From Bacillota bacterium (GTDB lineage: Bacteria; Bacillota; Bacilli; ZCTH02-B2), in contig PKQY01000010.1 of the NCBI GenBank assembly GCA_017577895.1, forward strand, positions 1 to 49,930: a stretch of 49,930 nt of DNA, read 5' to 3'. The translations under genes were made by a program, and so were the position numbers. Every line of letters begins with the position of its first letter. Position 1 is the first letter of the stretch. Positions 40,752 through 49,138 of this stretch are shown piece after piece. The notes beneath the pieces were generated by a model. The model was not told the origin of the DNA, searched no databases, and saw only the letters and a list, made by a program, of their open reading frames with translations.

Positions 40752-41761
40752 GAATCGCGTCCCATCACAGCGGCAATTTTCCGTACTTCTCGCATCATTT
40801 CGGCATAAGCCTCAGGATTTAAAGATTGTGGGCCATCGGACCATGCTTTCTCCGGCTGGGGATGCACTTCCACGATCAGGCCATCCGCACCGGCCGCCAC
40901 AGCGGCGCGGGCCATCGGGGTGACGTAACGCCACTTCCCGGTGCCGTGACTCGGATCGATGATGATGGGAAGATGGCTCATATGTTTAATGACCGGCACG
41001 GTGCTCAAATCAAGCGTATTGCGCGTGTAGGTTTCAAACGTCCGAATTCCCCGCTCGCACAAAATGACCTGGTGGTTTCCTTCATTTAAAATGTATTCGG
41101 CGGCCATGAGCCACTCTTCGATGGTGGCCGAAAGCCCTCTCTTGAGCAAGACCGGTTTGTTGAGGCGCCCGACGGCTTTCAACAGGGGGAAATTTTGCAT
41201 GTTGCGGGCACCGATTTGCAAAATGTCGACGTATTCGGCCACGATGGGCAAACTGTCCGTATCCATGACTTCCGAAACGATTTTCAATCCAGTCTTTTCC
41301 CGGGCTTCGGCTAAAATTTTCAAACCTTCTTCGCCCAATCCTTGGAACGAATAGGGCGAACTGCGAGGCTTAAAGGCACCGCCGCGCAAAAATTGGGCAC
41401 CGCCTTCCTTGACGATAGCCGCAGTCTCCAACAGTTGCTCCCGGCTCTCCACCGAACAGGGGCCGGCCATGACCACCAATTGACGGCCCCCGATTTGCAC
41501 ATCTCCCACCGTGACGATGGTCGGTTCGGGATGGAATTGTTTGTTGGCCAGTTTGAAGGGCGCCTCGATGTGAACAATTTTTTCCACATCGTCCATGACT
41601 TCAATGGCCTGAATGTTGACTTTCCGCTTGTCCCCCAACACGCCGATAATCGTCCGGTTTTCTCCCGTGGAGATGTGCACACCGAGGCCAGCTTCTTCCA
41701 ATCGCTGTTTCACTTTTTCGATGGATTCGGGCTTGGCCGATGGATGCATGACGACGATCAA
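40748..41761 (-). CDS. aroF: DAHP synthase (first step of the shikimate pathway) with N-terminal ferredoxin-like domain
   Basis: A 337-residue type I-beta enzyme. The N-terminal about 70 residues are a ferredoxin-like regulatory domain (MIVVMHPSAKPESIEKVKQ start), followed by the barrel with VMAGPCSVESREQL, FLRGGAFKPRSSPYSFQG, LQIGARNMQNFPLL, VLLKRG and DPSHGTGKW. It is of the Thermotoga-like feedback-regulated type rather than the chorismate-mutase fusion of B. subtilis AroA. The start is TTG 41761 with GGAGG 8 bases upstream. It lies 12 bases after hisC. Confidence 0.95.
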   Translation of the reverse strand: MIVVMHPSAKPESIEKVKQRLEEAGLGVHISTGENRTIIGVLGDKRKVNIQAIEVMDDVEKIVHIEAPFKLANKQFHPEPTIVTVGDVQIGGRQLVVMAGPCSVESREQLLETAAIVKEGGAQFLRGGAFKPRSSPYSFQGLGEEGLKILAEAREKTGLKIVSEVMDTDSLPIVAEYVDILQIGARNMQNFPLLKAVGRLNKPVLLKRGLSATIEEWLMAAEYILNEGNHQVILCERGIRTFETYTRNTLDLSTVPVIKHMSHLPIIIDPSHGTGKWRYVTPMARAAVAAGADGLIVEVHPQPEKAWSDGPQSLNPEAYAEMMREVRKIAAVMGRDS

Positions 41762-41773
41762 CTCGTTTTCCTC

Positions 41774-42880
41774 CTATCCACCATAATCCGACAAGACGTT
41801 TTCCAACGCCGCCAAGAAACGCTCATTTTGTTCACGGCTGCCGATGGTGACCCGAAGGCCCGTCGGATTGCCCAACGCTTCCCCGGAACGGACAATGACC
41901 CCTTGCCGGAGCAAGCCTTCAAACACCGGTCCAGCCGGCCGTTGCAAATGAATAAACAAGAAGTTGGCTTCTGACGGATATGCGGTGAGTCCCAACTGCT
42001 CAATGCCTTGCAGGATCTGTTGCATCCCTTCCCGGTTTTGCGTGCGGCATTGGGAAACGAACGCTTGGTCTTGTAAAGCCGCCAAAGCGGCCACTTGCCC
42101 CAGATGGTTGACGTTAAACGGTTCCCGCACCCGGTGTAACGGAACCAACACGTCGGCCTGGGCGATGGCGTAACCGACCCGCAAAGCAGCCAAACCGTAG
42201 ATTTTGGAAAAGGTGCGCAAAATGATCAAGTTCGGATAGCGGGGAAGCAAAGCCAACGTATCGGGATACGCGTCGCTCGTGACATATTCGTAATACGCTT
42301 CATCCATCACGACCAGGACGTTTTCGGGCACTTGTTGCAAGAAATGCTCCAATTCTTCACTGGTCACGATGCAACCGGTGGGGTTGTTCGGATTGCAAAT
42401 CCAGATGACCCGCGTCCGTTCGTTGACCGCATCCAACATGCCCGCCAAATCGTGGCGGCCGTCTTGACAAGGAATTTCCAACACTTTTGCCCCTTCGATC
42501 AACGCGTTGGTCTTGTAGCGGGGAAAGGTTGGAGCGGCCATGATCGTCTCCGTGCCGGGCTGCAAATAGGCCCGGGTGATCAAGGAAACGAGTTCATCCG
42601 ACCCGTTCCCGACCATGACTTGGGCTTCGTTGACGCGGTAGAACGAAGCCAAGGCAGCCCTCAATTCGCGGGCTGCGCCGTCGGGATAGATGGGCAGCGA
42701 CGAAAGCGCCTCTTGAATCGCTGTTCGGACGCGCGGAGAATAACCAAACGGATTTTCGTTGGACGCCAGTTTGATCACGTCTTGCAAACCGTATTCCCGC
42801 TGCACTTCGGCAATCGGTTTGCCCGGTTCATACATCGGCAATCCGATGACCGTCGGTTTCGGTTGAAATGTGATGGTCAT
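41774..42880 (-). CDS. hisC: Histidinol-phosphate/aromatic aminotransferase
   Basis: A 368-residue PLP enzyme. It has KLASNENPFGYSP, VGNGSDELVSLI, WICNPNNPTG and the PLP lysine in RTFSKIYGLAALRVGYA. In this operon position (trpA-hisC-tyrA) it serves histidine synthesis and probably the last transamination to Tyr and Phe as well. The ATG at 42880 has AGGTGA upstream; the TTG at 42898 is less likely. It follows trpA with a 14-base gap. Confidence 0.95.
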   Translation of the reverse strand: MTITFQPKPTVIGLPMYEPGKPIAEVQREYGLQDVIKLASNENPFGYSPRVRTAIQEALSSLPIYPDGAARELRAALASFYRVNEAQVMVGNGSDELVSLITRAYLQPGTETIMAAPTFPRYKTNALIEGAKVLEIPCQDGRHDLAGMLDAVNERTRVIWICNPNNPTGCIVTSEELEHFLQQVPENVLVVMDEAYYEYVTSDAYPDTLALLPRYPNLIILRTFSKIYGLAALRVGYAIAQADVLVPLHRVREPFNVNHLGQVAALAALQDQAFVSQCRTQNREGMQQILQGIEQLGLTAYPSEANFLFIHLQRPAGPVFEGLLRQGVIVRSGEALGNPTGLRVTIGSREQNERFLAALENVLSDYGG

Positions 42881-42894
42881 ACGATCACCTGTAT

Positions 42895-43782
42895 TCAATA
42901 TGATCTATTTATGTTCTTATCAATATCACTTTCAGATATAGATTGCAACACGTCCCCCACATTTTCGCCGCCGATGAGTTGCCGGACGAAGGCGGCAATC
43001 TGTTGTTCCGCCTGCTCCCTTTCGGCTGCCGCATCGGACAACAGAGCCGCTTCATGCCGCCCGATTTCCCGAACCAAAGCACTGCCCACGACAACGCCGT
43101 CACAGAAAGCTGAAAGTTGTTGGAATTGCGCATGGTTGGATACGCCGAAACCGACGACCAACGGAAGCGTCGTCCGTTGGCGCAAGGTGCCAAGCAGCAC
43201 CTGCAAATCGCTGTGAAACTTCCGGCGGACGCCGGTCACACCCAGGGATGAGATGCAGTAAATCATCCCGCGGGCCGCCTGAACGATGCCGTCCAGCCGC
43301 GGCAAGGAGTTGGGGGCCACCAATGGAATCAGATGAATGCCGTGCGCATCGGCCAGCTGCCGCACCGGACCGCTTTCCTCCACCGGCAAATCGGGAACGA
43401 TGAGGCCGTCGAACCCGGCTTCCTGCAGCGACTGAAACAACCGCGGAAGCCCGTATTGCAGCAATGGATTGATGTAACTAAACAAAATCAGTCCGGCTTT
43501 CAAGCCTTCGGAACGGCCCCGGGCTGCCAAAGACAAGACGTCTTTCAGCCGCGTGCCGTTGGCCAGCGCACGTTGAGCGGCATGTTGAATGACGGGACCG
43601 TCGGCCAACGGATCGGAATAAGGAACGCCCAATTCGATCACTTCGGCCCCGTTGGCATCCAACAGGTGCAACAGACGGCGGCTGGCTTCGAGACTCGGAT
43701 ACCCGCACGTGATGTACGGGATGAAGGCGGGTCGGGAACGGGTTTGGGAAAAGACGGCATCGATGCGATTGGCGCCCGTCAT
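42895..43782 (-). CDS. trpA: Tryptophan synthase alpha chain
   Basis: A 295-residue barrel enzyme that cleaves indole-3-glycerol phosphate. The catalytic Glu is in EVIELGVPYSDPLADGPVIQ and the catalytic Asp in LIVPDLPVEES; the phosphate site is VGFGVSNHAQF. The usual length is about 265-270 residues. The last about 20 residues (QSISESDIDKNINRSY) extend beyond the fold in strikingly AT-rich DNA (42895-42950), unlike the rest of the operon. The ATG overlaps the trpB stop by 4 bases. Confidence 0.95.
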   Translation of the reverse strand: MTGANRIDAVFSQTRSRPAFIPYITCGYPSLEASRRLLHLLDANGAEVIELGVPYSDPLADGPVIQHAAQRALANGTRLKDVLSLAARGRSEGLKAGLILFSYINPLLQYGLPRLFQSLQEAGFDGLIVPDLPVEESGPVRQLADAHGIHLIPLVAPNSLPRLDGIVQAARGMIYCISSLGVTGVRRKFHSDLQVLLGTLRQRTTLPLVVGFGVSNHAQFQQLSAFCDGVVVGSALVREIGRHEAALLSDAAAEREQAEQQIAAFVRQLIGGENVGDVLQSISESDIDKNINRSY

Positions 43783-44978
43783 GATTTCTCTCCTTTCAAG
43801 GCTTCCATGACCGTGGCCATATCTTTGTCCCCGCGTCCGGACAGGCAGATGACCACGACATGGTCGGGGGAAAGTTGCGGGGCGAGCTTGATGGCTTCAG
43901 CTACCGCATGGGCACTTTCCAGCGCCGGAATGATGCCTTCCAACCGGGACAACAGTTGCAGGGCCGACAAGGCTTCTTCGTCGGTCACCGCCGTGTACTC
44001 GGCCCGCCCGGTCTCCCGAAGCCAGGCGTGTTCCGGCCCGACCCCCGGATAATCGAGGCCGGCGGAAATGGAGTACGCTTCCTGGATTTGTCCGTCTTCA
44101 TCTTGCAACAAGTACGTATACGCGCCGTGAATGACGCCTGGCCGTCCCCGACTCAAACTGGCGGCATGCATCCCCGTGTCCAACCCTTTTCCTGCCGCTT
44201 CCACCCCGACGAGCCGCACCGACTCATCATCGAGAAACGGATAAAACAATCCCATGGCATTGCTGCCGCCGCCGACCGAAGCCACCAAGACGTCGGGCAG
44301 GCGTCCCAACATGTCCAAACATTGGCGTTTCGTCTCATCGCCGATGACCCGTTGGAAATCCCGGACGATCCGGGGATACGGGTGCGGGCCGCCGACGGAA
44401 CCCAAGACGTAAAACGCCTCCTCCACTTCCGCCACCCAGGTTCGAATGGCTTCGTTCATGGCGTCTTTCAACGTCCGGCTGCCGCTGGTGACCGGGATGA
44501 CCTCCGCGCCCAGCAAGTTCATCCGGAAGACGTTAAGCGCCTGCCGCTTCGTGTCTTCTTCGCCCATAAACACTTGGCAAGCCATGCCGAAGAGGGCCGC
44601 CACGGTGGCGGTCGCCACGCCGTGCTGTCCGGCGCCGGTTTCGGCCAACAACTTCCGCTTCCCCATGCGCCGCGCCATTAGCGCCTGACCCAACGTATTG
44701 TTGATTTTATGGGCGCCGGTATGGTTCAAATCTTCCCGTTTCAAAAAAATTTGCGCCCCGCCCAGGTGTTCACTGAGGCGGCGGGCCGGCGTCAAAGGAG
44801 TGGGGCGCCCGGCATAAATGCGTCGCAGTTCATCCAATTCCCGATGGAAACTCGGATCGGCGACGGCGTCGTCGTAGGCCGCCTCCAGTTCCTCCAACGC
44901 CGCCATCAACGTCTCCGGCACATATTGACCGCCATAGGGGCCGTATCGCCCTTTATGGCCTGTTCCGACCGGCATCAT
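43779..44978 (-). CDS. trpB: Tryptophan synthase beta chain
   Basis: A 399-residue PLP enzyme joining indole and serine. The start region GRYGPYGGQYVPETLM, the PLP lysine in LNHTGAHKINNTLGQALMA, and the phosphate-binding GGGSNAMG are present. The ATG at 44978 lies within the end of trpF (26-base overlap), with AGAAGGTG as ribosome site. Length is standard (about 400). Confidence 0.97.
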   Translation of the reverse strand: MMPVGTGHKGRYGPYGGQYVPETLMAALEELEAAYDDAVADPSFHRELDELRRIYAGRPTPLTPARRLSEHLGGAQIFLKREDLNHTGAHKINNTLGQALMARRMGKRKLLAETGAGQHGVATATVAALFGMACQVFMGEEDTKRQALNVFRMNLLGAEVIPVTSGSRTLKDAMNEAIRTWVAEVEEAFYVLGSVGGPHPYPRIVRDFQRVIGDETKRQCLDMLGRLPDVLVASVGGGSNAMGLFYPFLDDESVRLVGVEAAGKGLDTGMHAASLSRGRPGVIHGAYTYLLQDEDGQIQEAYSISAGLDYPGVGPEHAWLRETGRAEYTAVTDEEALSALQLLSRLEGIIPALESAHAVAEAIKLAPQLSPDHVVVICLSGRGDKDMATVMEALKGEKS

Positions 44979-45609
44979 GGCGTTTCACCTTCTCTACGAA
45001 TTGGCCAATTTTTGTCACGTCTTTTTTGCCCGCCGTTTCCACTCCGCTGGAAACGTCCACACCGTACGGATGATATGTGCGCACCAGCTCGGCCACGTTG
45101 TCCGGCGTCAGTCCTCCGGCAATCCAATACGGCTTGTCACCGACATGGCGTTGGATGTCCGGAATCAGTTCCCAGGAAAATCGCCAGCCCGTTCCGCCGG
45201 GCTTTTCCGGATGGGCGGCATCGAACAAATAGCCATCCACCGCCCCTTGATATTGTTTCATCTGTCGAACGATGCTGACGGCGTCGCGCACCGGCAGCGC
45301 CTTGATGACCTGGACGGAAAAACGGCGAGCCACTTTTGCACAAAAAGCGGGGGATTCTTGTCCGTGGAGCTGGACGTGGGTCAACGGCACCACGTCCAGC
45401 ACCCGTTCCAATTCCGCCAGCGACGGATTAACAAACACGCCTACCGTACCCATGCCGGCGGGCGCCTCCCGGGCGATGGCCGCCGCTTGTTCCGCCGTCA
45501 CGCGTCGTCGGCTTTCGGCAAAAACCAATCCGATCAAGTCGATGGGCAGGGTTCGAATTGATTTTATCACTTCAACGCTTTGCAGTCCACAAATTTTTAC
45601 ACTGGTCAC
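44953..45609 (-). CDS. trpF: Phosphoribosylanthranilate isomerase
   Basis: A 218-residue barrel enzyme. The start SVKICGLQS carries the catalytic Cys; further motifs are IGLVFAESRRRV, VGVFVNPSL, HVQLHGQES and IAGGLTPDNVAEL...GVDVSSGVET. The GTG at 45609 overlaps the trpC stop by 4 bases. An upstream extension to 45708 is the shadow of trpC. Confidence 0.95.
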   Translation of the reverse strand: MTSVKICGLQSVEVIKSIRTLPIDLIGLVFAESRRRVTAEQAAAIAREAPAGMGTVGVFVNPSLAELERVLDVVPLTHVQLHGQESPAFCAKVARRFSVQVIKALPVRDAVSIVRQMKQYQGAVDGYLFDAAHPEKPGGTGWRFSWELIPDIQRHVGDKPYWIAGGLTPDNVAELVRTYHPYGVDVSSGVETAGKKDVTKIGQFVEKVKRHDAGRNRP

Positions 45610-46382
45610 GAGACATCCATCAACTCCCGCACCGCCGCCGCCACATCCGACTGGCGCATCAAATGTTCGCCGACCAACACGCCGTGCACGCCCAACTCCG
45701 CCAGCCAACGGATGTCTTCCGGCTTGGAGATGCCGCTTTCGCTGATGACAAGGGTGCCCGGAGGGATATGGGGCAAGAGCCGGGCGGTCGTCTGGATATC
45801 GGCACGGAACGTGTGCAAGTCCCGATTGTTGATGCCGATGATGGCCGGCTCCAGCGGCAAGACGCGGGCCACCTCTTCTTCGTCGTGCACCTCGATTAGC
45901 ACGCCCATCCCCAATTCCGTCGCCAAACGGTACAACTGGGCCAGCTCTTGAGGAGCCAAAATGCGGGCGATGAGCAACAACGCGTCGGCGCCAGCCGCCC
46001 GGGCTTCAAAGATTTGAAGCGGATCGATGATAAAGTCTTTCCGGAAGACGGGAATGTCCACCGCGTTTTTCACGTCGGTCAAATCTTGCAGCCGTCCTTG
46101 AAAATACGTTTGATCGGTCAAGACCGAGATGGCATCGGCTCCCCCAGCCTCGTAAGCTTTCGCAATGGCCGGGGGGTGAAAATCGGCGCGAATGAGTCCT
46201 TTGGAAGGGGATGCTTTTTTCACTTCCGCCATGATGGCCAGCCGACGTTTCGGCTGCTTCAGCGCCGCCAAAAAGTCCCGGCAAGGGGGCGCCTGTTCCG
46301 CCTGTTTCCGTAGTTGGCTCGCGACCTCGTGCAACGCGGCCACTTCTTGTCTTTTCGTCACGAGAATGTCATCGAGAATCAT
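45606..46382 (-). CDS. trpC: Indole-3-glycerol phosphate synthase
   Basis: A 258-residue barrel enzyme. It has ILDDILVTKRQEV, IMAEVKKASPSKGLI with the catalytic Lys, FRKDFIIDPLQIFEARAAGADA, IGINNRDLHTF and VISESGIS. It closes the pyrrole ring of indole-3-glycerol phosphate. The ATG lies 14 bases inside the end of trpD, so translation is coupled. Confidence 0.96.
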   Translation of the reverse strand: MILDDILVTKRQEVAALHEVASQLRKQAEQAPPCRDFLAALKQPKRRLAIMAEVKKASPSKGLIRADFHPPAIAKAYEAGGADAISVLTDQTYFQGRLQDLTDVKNAVDIPVFRKDFIIDPLQIFEARAAGADALLLIARILAPQELAQLYRLATELGMGVLIEVHDEEEVARVLPLEPAIIGINNRDLHTFRADIQTTARLLPHIPPGTLVISESGISKPEDIRWLAELGVHGVLVGEHLMRQSDVAAAVRELMDVS

Positions 46383-47421
46383 GGGTCAATGCCTCCGTCA
46401 CACGCCGAATTTGCTGCAACTTTTCCCAAGCGGCGCCGGTATCCAGCAGCTGGCTGGCCAGCGCAATGCCTTCTTGCCAATGGTCCGCTTTGCCGGCGAT
46501 GTACAAGGCGGCGCCGGCATTGGCCAAGACGATGTCCCGGGGGCCTCCCGTCGCACCTTGAAAGACGTCTTCAATGATCCGGGCGTTGTGCTCCGGAGTA
46601 CCGCCGGCAATGCTGGCCAGCGGATGCCGTTGCAGCCCCAGCTGTTCCGGTTCGATGATGTACCGGCGGATGCGGCCGTCCCGCAGTTCGGCAACATACG
46701 TGGGGGCACTGACAGACACTTCATCCAAACCATCTTCACTGGCCACGACCATGGCCCGCCGTACGCCCAGATTGGCCAACACTTCGGGAACCGTATTCAG
46801 CAATTGAACATCGTACACGCCGACGATTTGCGTTTCGGCACTGGCCGGATTGGTGAGCGGTCCCAACAAATTGAACACGGTCCGGATGCGGATTTCCCGC
46901 CGGGGGCCGACGGCATGTTTCATGGCCGGATGAAAAATCGGGGCGAAAAAGAACGCAAATCCGGTTTCGCTAAGACATTGGGCCACCTGCTCCGGCACTA
47001 ATTGCGTCCGGATGCCCAACACTTCCAACACATCGGCGCTGCCGCTCTTGCCCGATACAGCCCGGTTGCCGTGCTTGGCGACGGGAACGCCGCCGGCAGC
47101 GGCGACAATTGCCGCCGCCGTCGAAATATTGAACGTCTTGCCGCCGTCGCCGCCGGTGCCACACGTATCCAACAAACCTTGCCGCACCACCGGTATCGGT
47201 GTCACCCGCTGGCGCATGGCCATGGCAAAACCGGTCACTTCTTCCACCGTCTCGCCTTTCATCCGCAACGCGGTGATGAAACTGGAAATTTGTGCCGGGG
47301 ACGCGGCACCGTCCATGATCTGATCCATCACGGCCCGGGCTTCGGAACGGGTCAAATGGACCCCGTCCACCAACTTGCGGATGCCATCGACGATATCAAA
47401 CGTTTCGATCGGATTCATCAT
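46369..47421 (-). CDS. trpD: Anthranilate phosphoribosyltransferase
   Basis: A 350-residue enzyme transferring phosphoribose to anthranilate. It has LVDGVHLTRSEARAVMDQIM, the PRPP loop DTCGTGGDGGKTFNISTAAA, KHGNRAVSGKSGSADVLE and HPAMKHAVGPRRE with FNLLGPLTNPA. The start is one of two adjacent ATGs (47421 or 47418) behind GGGGGGCGAG. It is the first gene after the TRAP leader: trpE, normally in this position, is missing. Confidence 0.96.
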   Translation of the reverse strand: MMNPIETFDIVDGIRKLVDGVHLTRSEARAVMDQIMDGAASPAQISSFITALRMKGETVEEVTGFAMAMRQRVTPIPVVRQGLLDTCGTGGDGGKTFNISTAAAIVAAAGGVPVAKHGNRAVSGKSGSADVLEVLGIRTQLVPEQVAQCLSETGFAFFFAPIFHPAMKHAVGPRREIRIRTVFNLLGPLTNPASAETQIVGVYDVQLLNTVPEVLANLGVRRAMVVASEDGLDEVSVSAPTYVAELRDGRIRRYIIEPEQLGLQRHPLASIAGGTPEHNARIIEDVFQGATGGPRDIVLANAGAALYIAGKADHWQEGIALASQLLDTGAAWEKLQQIRRVTEALTHDSR

Positions 47422-47445
47422 TGCTCGCCCCCCGGTTTTGTAAAA

Positions 47446-47472
47446 TAAAAAAACCAAAGCCGAAGCTTTGGT
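47446..47472 (-). terminator. trp attenuator (intrinsic terminator with UUCG loop)
   Basis: ACCAAAGC and GCTTTGGT (47453-47460 and 47465-47472) form an 8-bp stem closed C(UUCG)G, followed by seven T on the minus strand. It lies just after the TRAP triplets and 24 bases before trpD, as expected for TRAP-controlled attenuation. Confidence 0.9.
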
Positions 47473-47489
47473 TGTAGGTGCAAAAGTCT

Positions 47490-47553
47490 CTCATCCCACT
47501 ACGCTCCACTCGGCTCTCTCCTCTCCTCATCTCAACTCAACTCCACTCTACTC
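47490..47553 (-). promoter_or_regulatory. TRAP (MtrB) binding site: 11-12 GAG/TAG triplets
   Basis: On the minus strand, triplets at 47553, 47548, 47543, 47538, 47533, 47528, 47523, 47518, 47511, 47506 (all GAG), 47501 (TAG) and 47492 (GAG) are mostly separated by exactly 2 bases. One gap is 4 and the last is 6. TRAP is an 11-mer that wraps such RNA, so the count and spacing fit exactly. Confidence 0.92.
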
Positions 47554-47590
47554 TTATTCAATTGTCCAAATTGAATCATCGGTTAGAGTT

Positions 47591-47620
47591 AGCATAGATG
47601 AACCGCTGGCATCCTGTCAA
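47591..47620 (-). promoter_or_regulatory. Sigma-A promoter of the trp genes inside the aroH 3' end
   Basis: TTGACA (47620-47615, overlapping the aroH stop) and TATGCT (47596-47591) are 18 bases apart. Transcription from near 47584 yields a leader of about 160 bases containing the TRAP site and attenuator. Confidence 0.75.
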
Positions 47621-48003
47621 GAGGGGCTGTTGACGTTGGATTGCAAATCCGGGCGCAATACGACGGCGTCATTCAAAAACACATGCCGCACTTCTTGTTG
47701 GGTTTTTTGGGTATGGGCCAACAACATGACACGAATGCACCGCGGCAGGGAATTGGGCACCGGAATTTCTTGCGCGCACATGAGCGGTACCAATTGCCAA
47801 CCGGGGATTTGGCGCACCGCTTTGGCGGGAAATGCCGCATTCAAATCGGCCGTCGTCGTCAAAAAAACCGCCGCCACGTCTTCCGGAACCAGCTGATTTT
47901 CCCGGATCATGGCCCGCAGAAGGGTTTCTGTGGCGCTCAAAATAGCTTGTTCCGTATTTTCCTCCACGGTAATCGCGCCACGGAACCCGCGCACATACGT
48001 CAT
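47617..48003 (-). CDS. aroH: Monofunctional chorismate mutase (AroH class)
   Basis: A 128-residue trimeric-type chorismate mutase converting chorismate to prephenate. It has VRGFRGAITVEENT at the start, TTTADLNAAFPAKAVRQ, VPLMCAQEIPV and the catalytic Arg region LPRCIRVMLLAHT. The ATG overlaps the aroB stop by 4 bases. The trp promoter begins at its stop codon. Confidence 0.95.
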   Translation of the reverse strand: MTYVRGFRGAITVEENTEQAILSATETLLRAMIRENQLVPEDVAAVFLTTTADLNAAFPAKAVRQIPGWQLVPLMCAQEIPVPNSLPRCIRVMLLAHTQKTQQEVRHVFLNDAVVLRPDLQSNVNSPS

Positions 48004-49136
48004 CGCTGCCCTTCCCCCTCTTGCACCAACGCCGTCGAACCGGCGTTGTCCCGCAGTTCGTCCATCGCCTGCAACAACAACTTCGGCGGAATCACTTGGT
48101 CATACTGCACCTGGCCGATTTTGACGGGCAGCACCATTTTGATGTTCCCGTGCGTCACCTTCTTGTCATGATAAATCAATTCCAGGATGGCATTTAAATC
48201 GACATCCGCCGGCACCCGAACCGGCAACCCGAACCGAAGCAACAAATCGGTCAGCGCTTCCTCGACCTGTTTCGCTTCCGGATTCAACAAGGCGGCAATG
48301 CGGGAGGCGACCACCATGCCGATGGCCACACCTTCGCCGTGGGCCAATCGCTGGTACCCGTAATACGACTCCAGCGCATGCCCGACCGTATGCCCAAAGT
48401 TGAGCACCTTGCGCAATCCGGCTTCCCTCTCGTCTTCGGAAACGACGTGGGCCTTGATTTGACAGGAACGGTACAGGGCATCTTCCAACACATCGTTGCG
48501 CAATCGGAGCAGCGCGTCGGCTTGTTTCGTCAACCATTGGAAAAACGTTTCGTCCCAGATGGCGGCATGTTTGATCACTTCGGCAAATCCCGAAAGAATT
48601 TCCCGTTTCGGCAACGTCCGCAACGCTTGTAAATCGAAGATGACCATTTGCGGCTGATGGAACGCTCCGATCATGTTTTTCCCTAAGGCGTGGTTGACCG
48701 CCACTTTGCCGCCGACGCTGCTGTCATGGGCCAACAAGGTGGTGGGCAACTGAATAAAACCGATTCCCCGCATGTACGTAGCCGCCACAAAACCGGCCAA
48801 ATCCCCCACCACCCCGCCGCCCAGGGCGACCACCAGCGACCGTCGATCCAGCTCGTATTGGATGGCTTGGGTGATGACTTGTTCGTAGACTTGCAAGCTT
48901 TTCGACTGTTCACCGGCGGGAATGATACTGGTGTAAACTGGATAGCCATGGCGTTGTAATTGCTCAGTCACCGTCGGCAAATAATGGGCAGCGACATGCT
49001 GATCCGTGACGACCAAAATTTTGCGGTTCCGATCGATGCCGGCGTTGCGAAACAGATCGCCTAACGATTTTAACAAAGACTCGCCAATCAATATCGGATA
49101 AGAACGTTTCCCAAGCGAAACGGTGAGCTGTCTCAT
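48000..49136 (-). CDS. aroB: 3-dehydroquinate synthase
   Basis: A 378-residue NAD- and metal-dependent enzyme. It has VVALGGGVVGDLAGFVAATYMRG, PTTLLAHDSSVGGKVAVNH, KNMIGAFHQP, GFAEVIKHAAI and the metal ligands in LNFGHTVGHALE and HGEGVAIG. The ATG at 49136 has an AGGGG site; the longer reading to 49241 overlaps aroC. It lies 2 bases after aroC. Confidence 0.96.
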   Translation of the reverse strand: MRQLTVSLGKRSYPILIGESLLKSLGDLFRNAGIDRNRKILVVTDQHVAAHYLPTVTEQLQRHGYPVYTSIIPAGEQSKSLQVYEQVITQAIQYELDRRSLVVALGGGVVGDLAGFVAATYMRGIGFIQLPTTLLAHDSSVGGKVAVNHALGKNMIGAFHQPQMVIFDLQALRTLPKREILSGFAEVIKHAAIWDETFFQWLTKQADALLRLRNDVLEDALYRSCQIKAHVVSEDEREAGLRKVLNFGHTVGHALESYYGYQRLAHGEGVAIGMVVASRIAALLNPEAKQVEEALTDLLLRFGLPVRVPADVDLNAILELIYHDKKVTHGNIKMVLPVKIGQVQYDQVIPPKLLLQAMDELRDNAGSTALVQEGEGQR

Positions 49137-49138
49137 GG

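Noticed and set aside
47490..47553. Apparent simple-sequence CTC repeat
   Set aside because: Spacing and position show it is the TRAP-binding leader rather than a low-complexity repeat.
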